The position numbers and the translations under genes are program-made. DNA of 64,000 nucleotides from Thalassotalea sp. (lineage in GTDB: Bacteria; Pseudomonadota; Gammaproteobacteria; Enterobacterales; Alteromonadaceae), in the NCBI GenBank assembly GCA_022448425.1, contig JAKVCY010000005.1, positions 1 to 64,000 on the forward strand, written 5' to 3'. Under the pieces are notes generated by a model. That model saw nothing but the letters and a program-made list of their open reading frames with translations. It did no database searches and was not told the DNA's origin. Positions within the stretch are counted from its first letter, which is position 1, and the number at the start of each line of letters is the position of its first letter. Positions 45,024 to 54,872 of the stretch are shown here, in pieces.

Positions 45024-45428
45024 ATGCTTCCCCTAACAACGGCTATTAATATTAAAAAAGAATGGCATATAGCAAAAGCAAGAGGTGATACTAAAAAGCT
45101 AATGATATCTGTCGGTTGCAGCACTATATGTTTAACTGAGGTAGTTACATGTGTTTCTGAACTTGCATATAACCTCTTCTTTCATACCCAAGAGGGGGGG
45201 GTTATTGAGATGTCTATTATAGACCCTGATGGCGTATTAGGGATAAAGATTACGAGTCATGATAATGGACCAGGCATCAAATCTGTCACTGATGCGCTCG
45301 AAGATGGTTTCTCGACAAATGGTGGACTGGGAGGTGGGCTACCGGGTGTAAAACGACTGATGGACGATTTTCAAATTTTTAGCTCAGAAGCTGGTACATC
45401 AATAACTTGCGTTAAGTGGTGTACCTAA
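45024..45428 (+). CDS. Second RsbT-like GHKL ATPase
   Basis: The 134-residue protein has the same fold as the preceding RsbT: an N-box-like segment in CVSELAYNLFFH, G1 in DNGPGI and a lid GGLGGGLPGVKRLM. In the N-box an Asn is retained (LAYN) but the family TRN pattern is lost. Most stressosome operons carry one RsbT. A second could phosphorylate another target or tune RsbT. It also resembles the small ATPase often found beside RsbX in proteobacterial clusters. It begins directly after the rsbT stop, and its TAA overlaps the ATG of the phosphatase gene. Confidence 0.8.
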   Translation: MLPLTTAINIKKEWHIAKARGDTKKLMISVGCSTICLTEVVTCVSELAYNLFFHTQEGGVIEMSIIDPDGVLGIKITSHDNGPGIKSVTDALEDGFSTNGGLGGGLPGVKRLMDDFQIFSSEAGTSITCVKWCT

Positions 45429-45994
45429 TGCCTCTTTATCAAGGAAAAAAAAATGGGGAACTCGAGAGTGGCGACAGATGTATTATTCAAAGGCGCTCAG
45501 ACAGTGTGCTTTATGTGATGATAGATGCGGTAGGTCATGGAGTGATAGCCAACAAGATAGCAGATATTGCGCAAAATATTATCCAAAATTCAGAGAGAGA
45601 ATCTCTTCCTAACTTAATTGCCGCTTGTGAAGTCGAACTCATTAACACTCGAGGTGCGGTGATATTTTTTGCCCAATTTTATCCCAAATCTGGCAAGTTA
45701 CACTATTACGGGGTTGGCAATATTCGATGCTACGTATTATCTCGCTTTTACTCTCGTTCGCTGCCATCTTCCCCCGGCATTTTGGGTAGGCCTGCACAGA
45801 AATACGACATACAAAAAGTAAAAATTGAAACCCCTACCTCTTTATTGATGTTTACAGATGGACTTCCCGAAATAAAGACACAAATATTACCTCAATTGTG
45901 CAAAATGACACCAAGACATATCGTTGGATTTCTCTCTGAGTCATGGTCAGAAACTGATGATGTGTGTTGTTTTTGTGAGTACATGTATGAATAA
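45428..45994 (+). CDS. rsbX: RsbX-type PP2C/SpoIIE phosphatase
   Basis: The protein has 188 residues from the ATG at 45428, which shares TAATG with the previous stop. PP2C-family metal-binding motifs are visible: GDRC at the start, MIDAVGHG (Asp/Gly/His), LLMFTDGLPE and SETDDVCCFC (final Asp pair). In Bacillus RsbX dephosphorylates RsbS and RsbR, resetting the stressosome. The short length without an extra N-terminal domain supports RsbX rather than RsbU. The 3' end overlaps the start of the RsbU-like hybrid kinase by eight bases. Confidence 0.87.
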   Translation: MPLYQGKKNGELESGDRCIIQRRSDSVLYVMIDAVGHGVIANKIADIAQNIIQNSERESLPNLIAACEVELINTRGAVIFFAQFYPKSGKLHYYGVGNIRCYVLSRFYSRSLPSSPGILGRPAQKYDIQKVKIETPTSLLMFTDGLPEIKTQILPQLCKMTPRHIVGFLSESWSETDDVCCFCEYMYE

Positions 45995-47825
45995 ATACTT
46001 AGATAGATACAAAGAAGAATATAGCAGTCGTATAGTCGCGTATGTAACCAATGGCGGAGAAGAAGTTTTATATCTGTGCTCAGAACTCGGTAAACAATTG
46101 GCAATAGAAAACTGCTCAATTGAGGATGTTATTGCCTTTCATCAATCCTGCCTAGAAACACTGACAATTTCACCAAACACATTAAATACACAGGAACTGA
46201 TTAAATCTTTTGATTTGCTCACTGAAATTACTGTTCAGCAAACTCTCTGGTTAAAGCGAGAAACCTCCCTAAAAAATCAAGCTAAACGTATGATTCGAGA
46301 TGTCATTGAGGCAATGCCACTACGAATTTATTGGAAAGATATAAAAGGGCGTTACTTGGGGTGTAACAGTGCGTATCTGCGCGATATAGGTATAAACTCA
46401 AGTGACATTATTGTCGGCAAATGTTCACAGCATGTCGACCTTAAAAACCTCAACATTGATATCGATACGACTACAGAGTCTGATATTCTTGCAGGAAAAT
46501 TGCTTTCACATATTAGTGAAAGGGAAGTAACTATAGCTGGTAATATTACACTGCCAATAAAACAAACGATAAGACCATTGATTAATTCGGACCAAGAGCT
46601 GTATGGCCTCATTTGTTGCTATGAAAATTTAGCCGAATTGAAAGAAAAAGAAGAAGAAAATAAGATACTGACCGATAATCTGAGTCAAAGTCAACGTGTC
46701 GAATCTATCGGGCGCTTAGCCGGAGGAATAGCCCATGACTACAATAATATGCTAGCCGTTATCATAGGGTATTCCCAACTACTTGAACGAGGATTGCAAT
46801 CAAGTGAGCTTTCTCCAAAGTTCTTGAGTTACTTAAAACATGTATTATCGGCCGCTGATAAGTCTAAGCTACTCACCGAAAAACTGCTCACTTTCAGTCG
46901 CAAAGACATCGTCAAACCAGCATTAGTTGAACTCGGACTCCATATAACAAACACTCTCACTACTTACTCATCAATCATTGACGAGGATATCATCATCTCT
47001 TTGGATGCTGCTGATAAGTATTGGGTTTTTGCCGACCCCAGTCATATAGATCAAGTTTTACTCAACCTCGTCGTCAATGCACGGGATGCGATGCTCAACA
47101 CTAACACCTCAACACAGAAAAAAATTGATATTATCTTGCGAAATAGTCATTTATCTAATTTTGTATCTTTGAGTATTGAAGACAATGGTTGTGGAATGAC
47201 TGAAGAGACTAAATTACATATATTCGAGCCTTTTTTCACTACAAAAAAATGTATCGGAACAGGGCTTGGTCTGGCAACGGTTTTTACCCTTATTTCTCAG
47301 TATGGAGGGAGTATTAATGTGAACATAGACAAAGAAGTTGGCACTGAATTCATCATTGAATGGCCTTTACATCAAGGAAAAATCCCAAAGGATCATGAGG
47401 AATTTTTGGTCGATTCAACAGGTCATCAAAAATCCTATCCACATAGTTCAAGCAAAAATATTGTTGTGCTTGAAGATGATAGCCAAGTGAGAAATCTATT
47501 AGTTTCAGTGTTAACAACCGCGGGGTTTAAAGTCTTTGGTTATGAAAGTAGCGATGCTATGTTCGATGAAATTACTAAAAAGGACCTGGTAGTCGATTTA
47601 CTTTTGACAGATATCATATTGTCTGAAAAAAGAAATGGTAAAGAAGTTAGTGATCAGTTATTGATGCAATACCCTTTATGTCAGGTAGTTTTTGTTTCAG
47701 GATACAGTGACGATATAATCAGTGAAAGAGGAATTATTTTGGACAATGTTACACATATACAGAAACCGTTTAGCAATGCTGAACTCGTTGATATAGTGAC
47801 AGATACACTGTTGCAATCCGTATGA
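45987..47825 (+). CDS. Hybrid histidine kinase with an RsbU-type N-terminal domain
   Basis: The protein has 612 residues from the ATG at 45987. Residues about 5-90 match the RsbT-binding N-terminal domain of RsbU in layout: RYKEEYSSRIVAYVT, EEVLYLCSELGKQLAIE, SIEDVIAFHQSCLE, SFDLLTEI. Then a PAS domain (about 100-215), HisKA with His250 in GGIAHDYNNML, an ATPase (DNGCGMTE, GTGLGLATVF) and a receiver with Asp542 in LLTDIIL. Instead of the PP2C phosphatase of RsbU, the binding domain drives a kinase. Released RsbT should therefore switch a phosphorelay. It overlaps rsbX by eight bases and is the last tightly coupled gene. Confidence 0.88.
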   Translation: MNKYLDRYKEEYSSRIVAYVTNGGEEVLYLCSELGKQLAIENCSIEDVIAFHQSCLETLTISPNTLNTQELIKSFDLLTEITVQQTLWLKRETSLKNQAKRMIRDVIEAMPLRIYWKDIKGRYLGCNSAYLRDIGINSSDIIVGKCSQHVDLKNLNIDIDTTTESDILAGKLLSHISEREVTIAGNITLPIKQTIRPLINSDQELYGLICCYENLAELKEKEEENKILTDNLSQSQRVESIGRLAGGIAHDYNNMLAVIIGYSQLLERGLQSSELSPKFLSYLKHVLSAADKSKLLTEKLLTFSRKDIVKPALVELGLHITNTLTTYSSIIDEDIIISLDAADKYWVFADPSHIDQVLLNLVVNARDAMLNTNTSTQKKIDIILRNSHLSNFVSLSIEDNGCGMTEETKLHIFEPFFTTKKCIGTGLGLATVFTLISQYGGSINVNIDKEVGTEFIIEWPLHQGKIPKDHEEFLVDSTGHQKSYPHSSSKNIVVLEDDSQVRNLLVSVLTTAGFKVFGYESSDAMFDEITKKDLVVDLLLTDIILSEKRNGKEVSDQLLMQYPLCQVVFVSGYSDDIISERGIILDNVTHIQKPFSNAELVDIVTDTLLQSV

Positions 47826-47948
47826 GCAATTCATACTGTAACTTGGGTGAATAAAATAAGCCTAAATAATCTATGAGTCCAAAAATATAGTCGAGCTGTC
47901 GATTACCAGATACTATAAAGTGAAAAGCAATTACTGGAACGTCATAAA

Positions 47949-50288
47949 ATGATAAGAAAAAGGCTCAATGATAAAAAGCTTTCACACGTTATTTCACTCG
48001 CCAAGACATTATGCAATACCCAGTTTGTTTATCTTCATCTTATCGATGAACTCGATGAGTGTGAAGTGTTACCCTCTTATCAAACTATTGAACATGAACG
48101 CGGGCTCGAAATTAACAACTTAAGATCCGAAGAGCGCTATAAACACTCAAGCTTTCTGCAACAGCACCCCAATCTGAACTACTATTTTGGTATACACCTC
48201 AAAACGTCAGATAATAAGACTATCGCCAGTATTTGTGTATACAAAGAACATGAGGAAAGATTAACACAATCACAGCAAGCTTCTTTATCTAACCTTGCTG
48301 AATTGGCTTCTGACTTGATAGAAGGCAAACTTTCTAGTAGCAGTTATATTGAACAAATATCAGTGCGCGATAAAAAGTTAGTACAACTTTTTGAACAGGC
48401 TAAAGATCCTCTAATGACACTAGAGCCACCAAACTGGTGCTTTACCTCGGGTAACCCAGCAGCACTTAAATTGTTTAAGGTAGAATCAGAGCAACATTTT
48501 ACTCAACTTGGACCCTGGATTTTATCACCACAATACCAACCAGATGGCACATTATCTAAAGAAAAAGCAAAAGCTGTCGTACAGGAGGCATTAAAAAAAG
48601 GTAGTTGTTCCTTTGAATGGTTGCATCAATCGCTCGATGGAGAAGAGATCCCATGTAATGTATTTTTAAATCGAATTATAGAAGGGAATAAAAGATATCT
48701 TCATGCAACGGTCAAAGATATTTCAGAGAGGAAATCTTTAGAAAGTAACTTAACTAATCAACTAGCGATTAACCGAGGGATACTCAACTCAACAAGCGAA
48801 GGGATACTGCTTGTTGATCATGACTCGAGAAAAATCCAATCATACAACGACCAATTTTTATCTATGCTGAAAATACCACAAGCCTTGGTCGACACAAATG
48901 ATGATGGTAAAATTGTTAGCCATATTCTCAAACAACTAGACAACTCTGCTACGTTTATAGATACCGTAGAGTACCTCTACCAAAATCCACACCAAGAGAG
49001 TCAAGATACTTTAATATTCAAGGATGATAGAGTCATTGAGAGATATTCCACCCCTTTTATTTGTGCAGGCATAATCAAAGGTCGGATTTGGTTTTATCGT
49101 GATGTCACTGAAATAAGAGCAATGGAAAAATTGGTCAATCAAAGTTCTAGGCTCGCAGCCATCGGCCAACTCGCCGCAGGTATTGGACACGAAATCAATA
49201 ACCCATTAACGATAATAGAAGGACATATCTCCAAAATGACTAGGCAAAATAAGTCAATATCAGCTGATATTTTGGAAAGCCTAGATATTATAAATAAAGC
49301 AAGTGAACGTATTAAGAATATAACATCAGGGCTTCGCAGCTTTGCTCATATTGAGAAGAATACAGCTATTGAGCGCTTTAACTTGTACTCACTCTTGTTT
49401 GAAATAGAAAACATGCTCAAGGGGATTTATTCGAATGATCGCATCTGTTTAGAATTTGATTATTCACAATTAAATAAAGCTGCAACAATAGAGGGAGAAA
49501 GAGGAAAGTTTGAGCAAATATTAATCAACCTAATATCTAACGCCAAAGACAGTACGGAGGATATGACATTAAGAGTTATAAACTTAGTAATAAAAAGTGA
49601 AATTCAAAATGGATGTGGTCATATCATTGTGTCGATTCTTGACAACGGTGTAGGAGTACCAAAAGAAATTAAAGATAAGATTTTTGATCCCTTTTTCACA
49701 ACTAAAGAGGTAGGAAAAGGCACAGGTATCGGCTTATCTTTGGTGTACCGATTCGTGACAGATGAATTCAATGGAAGAATCTCATTGAGTAAATCAGGGC
49801 TCGGTGATGGGAGTCGTTTTGATATTTCAGTGCCCGCCTATTGCGAATCGCCTGTAGACCTTGATGAGCCTTTGCAGGACCAAACTCAAAAGTTAACTAT
49901 TCGAAATGAGACTCTTTGTGTCATCTTAGTAGATGATGAGTTAACTATCAGGGAATTACTCCGCGATATATTGGAAGTGGCAGGCTTTAGTGTAATTTGT
50001 TGCGAAAATGGGGTGGAAGCGCTACACAAATACTTGGAGGATCCAGATGCCATTGATTTGATTATCTCTGATGTTAAGATGCCACACATGGATGGACCTA
50101 CCTTACTAAGCGAAGTCAGGGGGAAAACGAGTTTAAAGCAACCTAAGTTTTTCTTCATCACTGGCGGCATTGACATTGACTTTGCAAATACCTGCGACAT
50201 CTGGATAGACACAATTGATGGGTATTTTTACAAGCCTTTTAGTTTTTCTGACGTTTTGGAAAAAATAAAAAAATCGTTTAAAAAATAA
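47949..50288 (+). CDS. Soluble GAF/PAS hybrid histidine kinase
   Basis: The 779-residue protein begins with a GAF-like domain (about 1-135), followed by two PAS domains (about 140-265 and 270-395). HisKA has His414 in GIGHEINNP, the ATPase has DNGVGVPKE and GTGIGLSLVYR, and a C-terminal receiver has Asp708 in IISDVKMPHMDG. There is no membrane helix. It follows the stressosome operon by 123 bases on the same strand and may be co-transcribed. The receivers at 41736 and 42176 and the REC-AraC protein are possible phosphate acceptors. Confidence 0.88.
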   Translation: MIRKRLNDKKLSHVISLAKTLCNTQFVYLHLIDELDECEVLPSYQTIEHERGLEINNLRSEERYKHSSFLQQHPNLNYYFGIHLKTSDNKTIASICVYKEHEERLTQSQQASLSNLAELASDLIEGKLSSSSYIEQISVRDKKLVQLFEQAKDPLMTLEPPNWCFTSGNPAALKLFKVESEQHFTQLGPWILSPQYQPDGTLSKEKAKAVVQEALKKGSCSFEWLHQSLDGEEIPCNVFLNRIIEGNKRYLHATVKDISERKSLESNLTNQLAINRGILNSTSEGILLVDHDSRKIQSYNDQFLSMLKIPQALVDTNDDGKIVSHILKQLDNSATFIDTVEYLYQNPHQESQDTLIFKDDRVIERYSTPFICAGIIKGRIWFYRDVTEIRAMEKLVNQSSRLAAIGQLAAGIGHEINNPLTIIEGHISKMTRQNKSISADILESLDIINKASERIKNITSGLRSFAHIEKNTAIERFNLYSLLFEIENMLKGIYSNDRICLEFDYSQLNKAATIEGERGKFEQILINLISNAKDSTEDMTLRVINLVIKSEIQNGCGHIIVSILDNGVGVPKEIKDKIFDPFFTTKEVGKGTGIGLSLVYRFVTDEFNGRISLSKSGLGDGSRFDISVPAYCESPVDLDEPLQDQTQKLTIRNETLCVILVDDELTIRELLRDILEVAGFSVICCENGVEALHKYLEDPDAIDLIISDVKMPHMDGPTLLSEVRGKTSLKQPKFFFITGGIDIDFANTCDIWIDTIDGYFYKPFSFSDVLEKIKKSFKK

Positions 50289-50678
50289 GCCTAATTATAA
50301 AGGATCTAGCTGTTAATATTTCAGTGTAATTAGCTAGCTTAGTCACACTCTGTTTTAGCTGGATTAAAATGAAAATTCTTAAAGCGAAAATAAAGAATAC
50401 AGATAAAAATATCTTACCCTTAGCTTGGTAACAAAAGGGCTTTATGGCAAAGCTTACACTAATTTGATGAAATTTGGGCCCACGGCATAACTAGGGACAC
50501 TTTGACAGGGCTGCCTTAGTTATGCAGATTAAGGCCACCAAGCCTCATATTAGAAGTTTTGCCGTTAACGAAAACCGATGTATTTTAACTGCATTGGCTC
50601 GTAACAATGATCTGAAGTACCGAAATAGTATCGTGGCTGGTATTTTTACTCTCCTAAGTCGTTATAGCCTGTATGTAT
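50289..50678. other. Degenerate intergenic region left of the integrase relic
   Basis: No gene is supported; the 67-codon ORF beginning at 50522 has no family features. Overlapping inverted repeats are present: GCATAACTA (50485-50493) with TAGTTATGC (50517-50525), and GCCTTA (50513-50518) with TAAGGC (50530-50535). They share bases, so only one can form at a time. The region probably marks the eroded inner part of an integrated element. Confidence 0.4.
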
Positions 50679-51731
50679 TTATTGCACAGTTTGGTGTGTT
50701 ATTAATTCATAATGTAGTGGCATAGTGATTTTGTTATACGGTGACAAATGCATCTTCGGTAATTCAAAACAGGTATCAATAAACTGGCCTATATCTTTAG
50801 CCTTATACTCATTGATAGGCTTATCAACCATGACTTCACACCAAACCGCATAACGGCGGTGGTAATCTTTTTGCATTTTATCGGTAAGCTTATCTTTGGT
50901 AATTTTATGCGCTAAGAATTCGGCATAGACCTCGGAGAATAGCGATGCCGTTGATTCTGGCTCTGATGGGGTGGTATCGACTTGAACGACTTTCGGAGCA
51001 TTAGCTAAAAGGGTTTGAGTTTCACGCTCGGTTAATGCGTCACCTTCAAATATCGATTGCATTAATTCACGTTGTACCTTGAACGATGTGGTTAATTTAC
51101 TGACCAACATTCGAAACGCCAATGATGAAGTATCGGTTTCAAATCCTTTATTTAACAGTAGTTGTCTTGCCAGCTCATGTGTACCAGCATTGTCAACTTC
51201 ATCAGTTAAGCCAACCAACATTTTAACCATAGAAGACAAAGCTTCCATAAAAGGCCACTTGTCTTCTTCAAACAAACCACCAATAACTTCGTTAAGGCGT
51301 GCGGTGCGGGTATTGTTATCTGAGGCTTGAGCTATGTAGGAAAGCTGCTCTTTAAATTGGTTGTCATCACTAAGCAACTCGGTTTGCCCAAGTACATTTA
51401 ATGCATGAGCACCGTTTGAATACCCTTGCTCCATTTCAGCAATTAAGACATCAATATCACCTACTTGTAATTGCTTTAGCATAGCGTCCTTTATCATTAG
51501 TAACCGTGGTTTAACCTCACTAGTGTCTAACGATTTAGAACTGATAACAAGTTGTTTTAGTTCCTGAATACATGGCTTAAATTGCTCAACACGTTTAGCG
51601 GCTGAAATGAGGTTTTGTGTCTGTAGACCGAAGCGCACTTCCCTAACACCTAACCGTTTAGGTAGTCTCATTCGAAAATAAAACCACTGTTTGCGAAGGT
51701 ATAAGTATTTATTACCAGCTACAGCTTTCAC
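50679..51731 (-). pseudogene. Tyrosine integrase, truncated before the catalytic domain
   Basis: The 350-residue ORF begins like integrases with a DUF6538-type N-terminus: YLYLRKQWFYFRMRLPKRL followed by long helices. It continues through a SAM-like core-binding segment (SEVYAEFLAHKITKDKLT, HRRYAVWCEVMVDKPINEY). It then ends in unrelated-looking sequence after MHLSPYNKIT near 50735. The catalytic domain with the R-H-R-Y residues is missing, so it cannot recombine DNA. The break marks a deletion junction around 50700-50735. It lies next to paired 29-bp repeats and rnpB, as expected for the end of a genomic island. Confidence 0.8.
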
Positions 51732-51752
51732 GTTATATGGTTGAGTAGGCCA

Positions 51753-51781
51753 CCGTGTATCAAACCGTGTACCACTTTTTG
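51753..51781. repeat. 29-bp direct repeat, copy 1 (integrase att/arm site candidate)
   Basis: Two 12-bp units, CCGTGTATCAAA and CCGTGTACCACT, followed by TTTTG. It lies 22 bases upstream of the integrase start and matches copy 2 at 26 of 29 positions. Confidence 0.65.
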
Positions 51782-51887
51782 TCGCTCAAAGTTAAAAATA
51801 CAAAATAATCTTATCAGGCAAAAACTCTAGCCAAAACAAAAATGAGGATGATTTTTAAAAAGAAACAAATAAAGTTGAAAATCAAAA

Positions 51888-51916
51888 CCGTGTACCAATC
51901 CGTGTACCAATTTTTG
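51888..51916. repeat. 29-bp direct repeat, copy 2 (integrase att/arm site candidate)
   Basis: Two exact 12-bp units CCGTGTACCAAT followed by TTTTG, 135 bases from copy 1 and about 40 bases from the rnpB terminator hairpin. Confidence 0.65.
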
Positions 51917-51952
51917 AATTTAATGATATGAAATACTAGAGATTTTAGATAA

Positions 51953-51983
51953 CCGCTTGTCTAACATAGAGAAAAACAAGCGG
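51953..51983 (-). terminator. Terminator of rnpB
   Basis: CCGCTTGT (51953-51960) pairs with ACAAGCGG (51976-51983) around a 15-base loop, just beyond the mature 3' end of the RNase P RNA. The T-tract is weak. Confidence 0.6.
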
Positions 51984-51995
51984 CTTCTAAAATTT

Positions 51996-52389
<394 letters not shown>

Positions 52390-52395
52390 GCGCGC

Positions 52396-52401
52396 ATTCT
52401 A
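52396..52401 (-). promoter_or_regulatory. -10 box of rnpB
   Basis: On the minus strand TAGAAT lies six bases before the predicted 5' end, followed by a GC-rich discriminator GCGCGCC of the type seen in stable-RNA promoters. The -35 region is not clear. Confidence 0.5.
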
Positions 52402-52536
52402 TCTTAATCTCAGCGCCTTTACTACTGACCATCCAATTAATGAACTTCACAATTGTCATCGAATGTCATGACAAAAGTCATACTCGATTGGTGACAATCG
52501 TCTCTTATCTAACTTTGAATGCTTTCGCACAATAAC

Positions 52537-52584
52537 ACTCGACAACTCGACAACTCGACAACTCGACTACTCGACTACTCGACA
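52537..52584 (+). repeat. Six tandem copies of an 8-bp repeat
   Basis: ACTCGACA x3, ACTCGACT x2, ACTCGACA x1, uninterrupted. The array ends ten bases before the AAGGA ribosome site of the TPR protein gene, within its promoter or 5' leader. Confidence 0.92.
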
Positions 52585-52606
52585 AGGTTCTAAAAGGATA
52601 TTTATT

Positions 52607-53287
52607 ATGAAAAAGTCAATTTTACTTGCAGTGTTAATCAATGGTTCGGCAATGGCAGATCAAGCATCGGTAGATGCCATTGAACAAGCATCAATGCAAC
52701 TTAATCAAACGCAGCTGATTCAGCTGACAGAGCAAACTTCTGGATACGATCAGGCGCTGGCTTACTATAGATTAGCAATTGCTCAGAACTTAAATGCCAA
52801 TACAAGTGCAGCTGAGAGCTCTCTAGATGACGCAATGGAGACGCTTGAAGTTATGACTGAACAAGACCCTGAAAATGCAGAGGCATGGGCATTATTGGCG
52901 CAAGTTTATGGTTACAAAATTAGCTTCTCACCAATGAAAGCCGTTTACTACGGACCTAAGTCAGGCGAAGCTTTATCGAAAGCGTATAACTTAGCACCCA
53001 ACAACCCTCGCGTTCATCTTGTTAAGGCGGTCAGCGAGTACAACTCACCAGCCATGTTTGGTGGCAGCAAAAAAGCAGCAGTTGCATCATTAGACAAGGC
53101 AATTGAATTATTCGTTAGCGACAGTGCAAGCGGCACTCAATGGGGACATGCTGAAGCCTATGTATGGCGTGGTTTAGCAAAATTGAGCTTAAACGAAGAC
53201 GACGCTGCTATTGCCGACTTTGAACAAGCAATTGAACTTGAACCTGACTACGGTTGGCCCAAGTTTTTGATTAGTCAAAATAAGTAA
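52607..53287 (+). CDS. Exported TPR-repeat protein
   Basis: The 226-residue protein has a short signal peptide (LLAVLINGSAMA) and a body of helical hairpins with TPR spacing: ENAEAWALLAQVYG, SGEALSKAYNLAPNNPRVHL, AYVWRGLAKLSLNEDDAAIADFEQAIELEPDYG. TPR domains mediate protein-protein contact; no enzyme domain is present. The ATG at 52607 has AAGGA eight bases upstream. The octamer array upstream could change promoter spacing or leader length when it gains or loses units. A hairpin follows. The role is unknown, probably periplasmic. Confidence 0.85.
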   Translation: MKKSILLAVLINGSAMADQASVDAIEQASMQLNQTQLIQLTEQTSGYDQALAYYRLAIAQNLNANTSAAESSLDDAMETLEVMTEQDPENAEAWALLAQVYGYKISFSPMKAVYYGPKSGEALSKAYNLAPNNPRVHLVKAVSEYNSPAMFGGSKKAAVASLDKAIELFVSDSASGTQWGHAEAYVWRGLAKLSLNEDDAAIADFEQAIELEPDYGWPKFLISQNK

Positions 53288-53318
53288 TGGCCAACACTTC
53301 TGACATTCACCGCATCAT

Positions 53319-53350
53319 GCCCACTTACTCTCATAAACAGTGAAGTGGGC
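53319..53350 (+). terminator. Hairpin after the TPR gene
   Basis: GCCCACTT (53319-53326) pairs with AAGTGGGC (53343-53350) around a 16-base loop. No T-tract follows, so termination is uncertain. Confidence 0.4.
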
Positions 53351-53407
53351 AACGTAATTTCTATCATTTTCAAGAGCACTCAACACTCCAAGCAGAGGGA
53401 AAATAAC

Positions 53408-53737
53408 ATGGCATATTTATTTTTAGTATTGGCTATTTTTAGCGAAGTCGCTGCAACACTGTCGTTAAAAGCCTCCAACGGTTGGCAGCATACGGGGTAT
53501 GGCATGGCATCCATCGGCCTGTATACCGTTGCAGGTGTATTTTTATCATTCACATTAAAGTCCATGAGCGTAGGCATTACCTACGCTATTTGGTCGGGTG
53601 TCGGCATCGCATTGGTTTGTATTGCTTCAGTTTATTTGTGGCAACAAAAATTTGATGGGTTTGCTTACGCAGGAATTGCCTTGATTGGCCTAGGTACGTT
53701 GCTAATTACAGTGAAATCAAACGTAGTAATTCAATAA
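53408..53737 (+). CDS. Small multidrug resistance (SMR) family transporter
   Basis: The 109-residue protein has four membrane helices. The essential glutamate of helix 1 is present in FSEVAATLSLK (Glu14 in EmrE), and YAIWSGVGIALV and LIGLGTLLI match family helices 3 and 4. These dimeric antiporters exchange protons for cationic compounds or guanidinium; the substrate cannot be told. The ATG at 53408 with GAGGG upstream is chosen over an upstream start that would add a 21-residue polar leader. An IS110 relic begins 30 bases downstream. Confidence 0.9.
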   Translation: MAYLFLVLAIFSEVAATLSLKASNGWQHTGYGMASIGLYTVAGVFLSFTLKSMSVGITYAIWSGVGIALVCIASVYLWQQKFDGFAYAGIALIGLGTLLITVKSNVVIQ

Positions 53738-53766
53738 AACCTAACAAGAGACTATGGCGTCAATAG

Positions 53767-54724
<958 letters not shown>

Positions 54725-54872
54725 AATAAGCTAACCCTAACTTGCGTAATGCGGGTTCGAGACCCTGTAGACTATTCGAGTATTGTGCTTGGAGTCTCAC
54801 TTTACCGAAATCATTTAAGTTTGGTGGGGTTATTATTCATACAACTCATACCAAGATTAAAGGAATAAGAAC

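Noticed and set aside
50522-50725. 67-codon ORF with a hydrophobic end
   Set aside because: It overlaps the inverted repeats and the integrase relic, has no ribosome site and no recognisable family.
54755-54775. GGGTTCGAGACCC resembling a tRNA T-arm
   Set aside because: The rest of the cloverleaf is absent and the flanking stem does not pair, so it is not a tRNA or a tRNA end.
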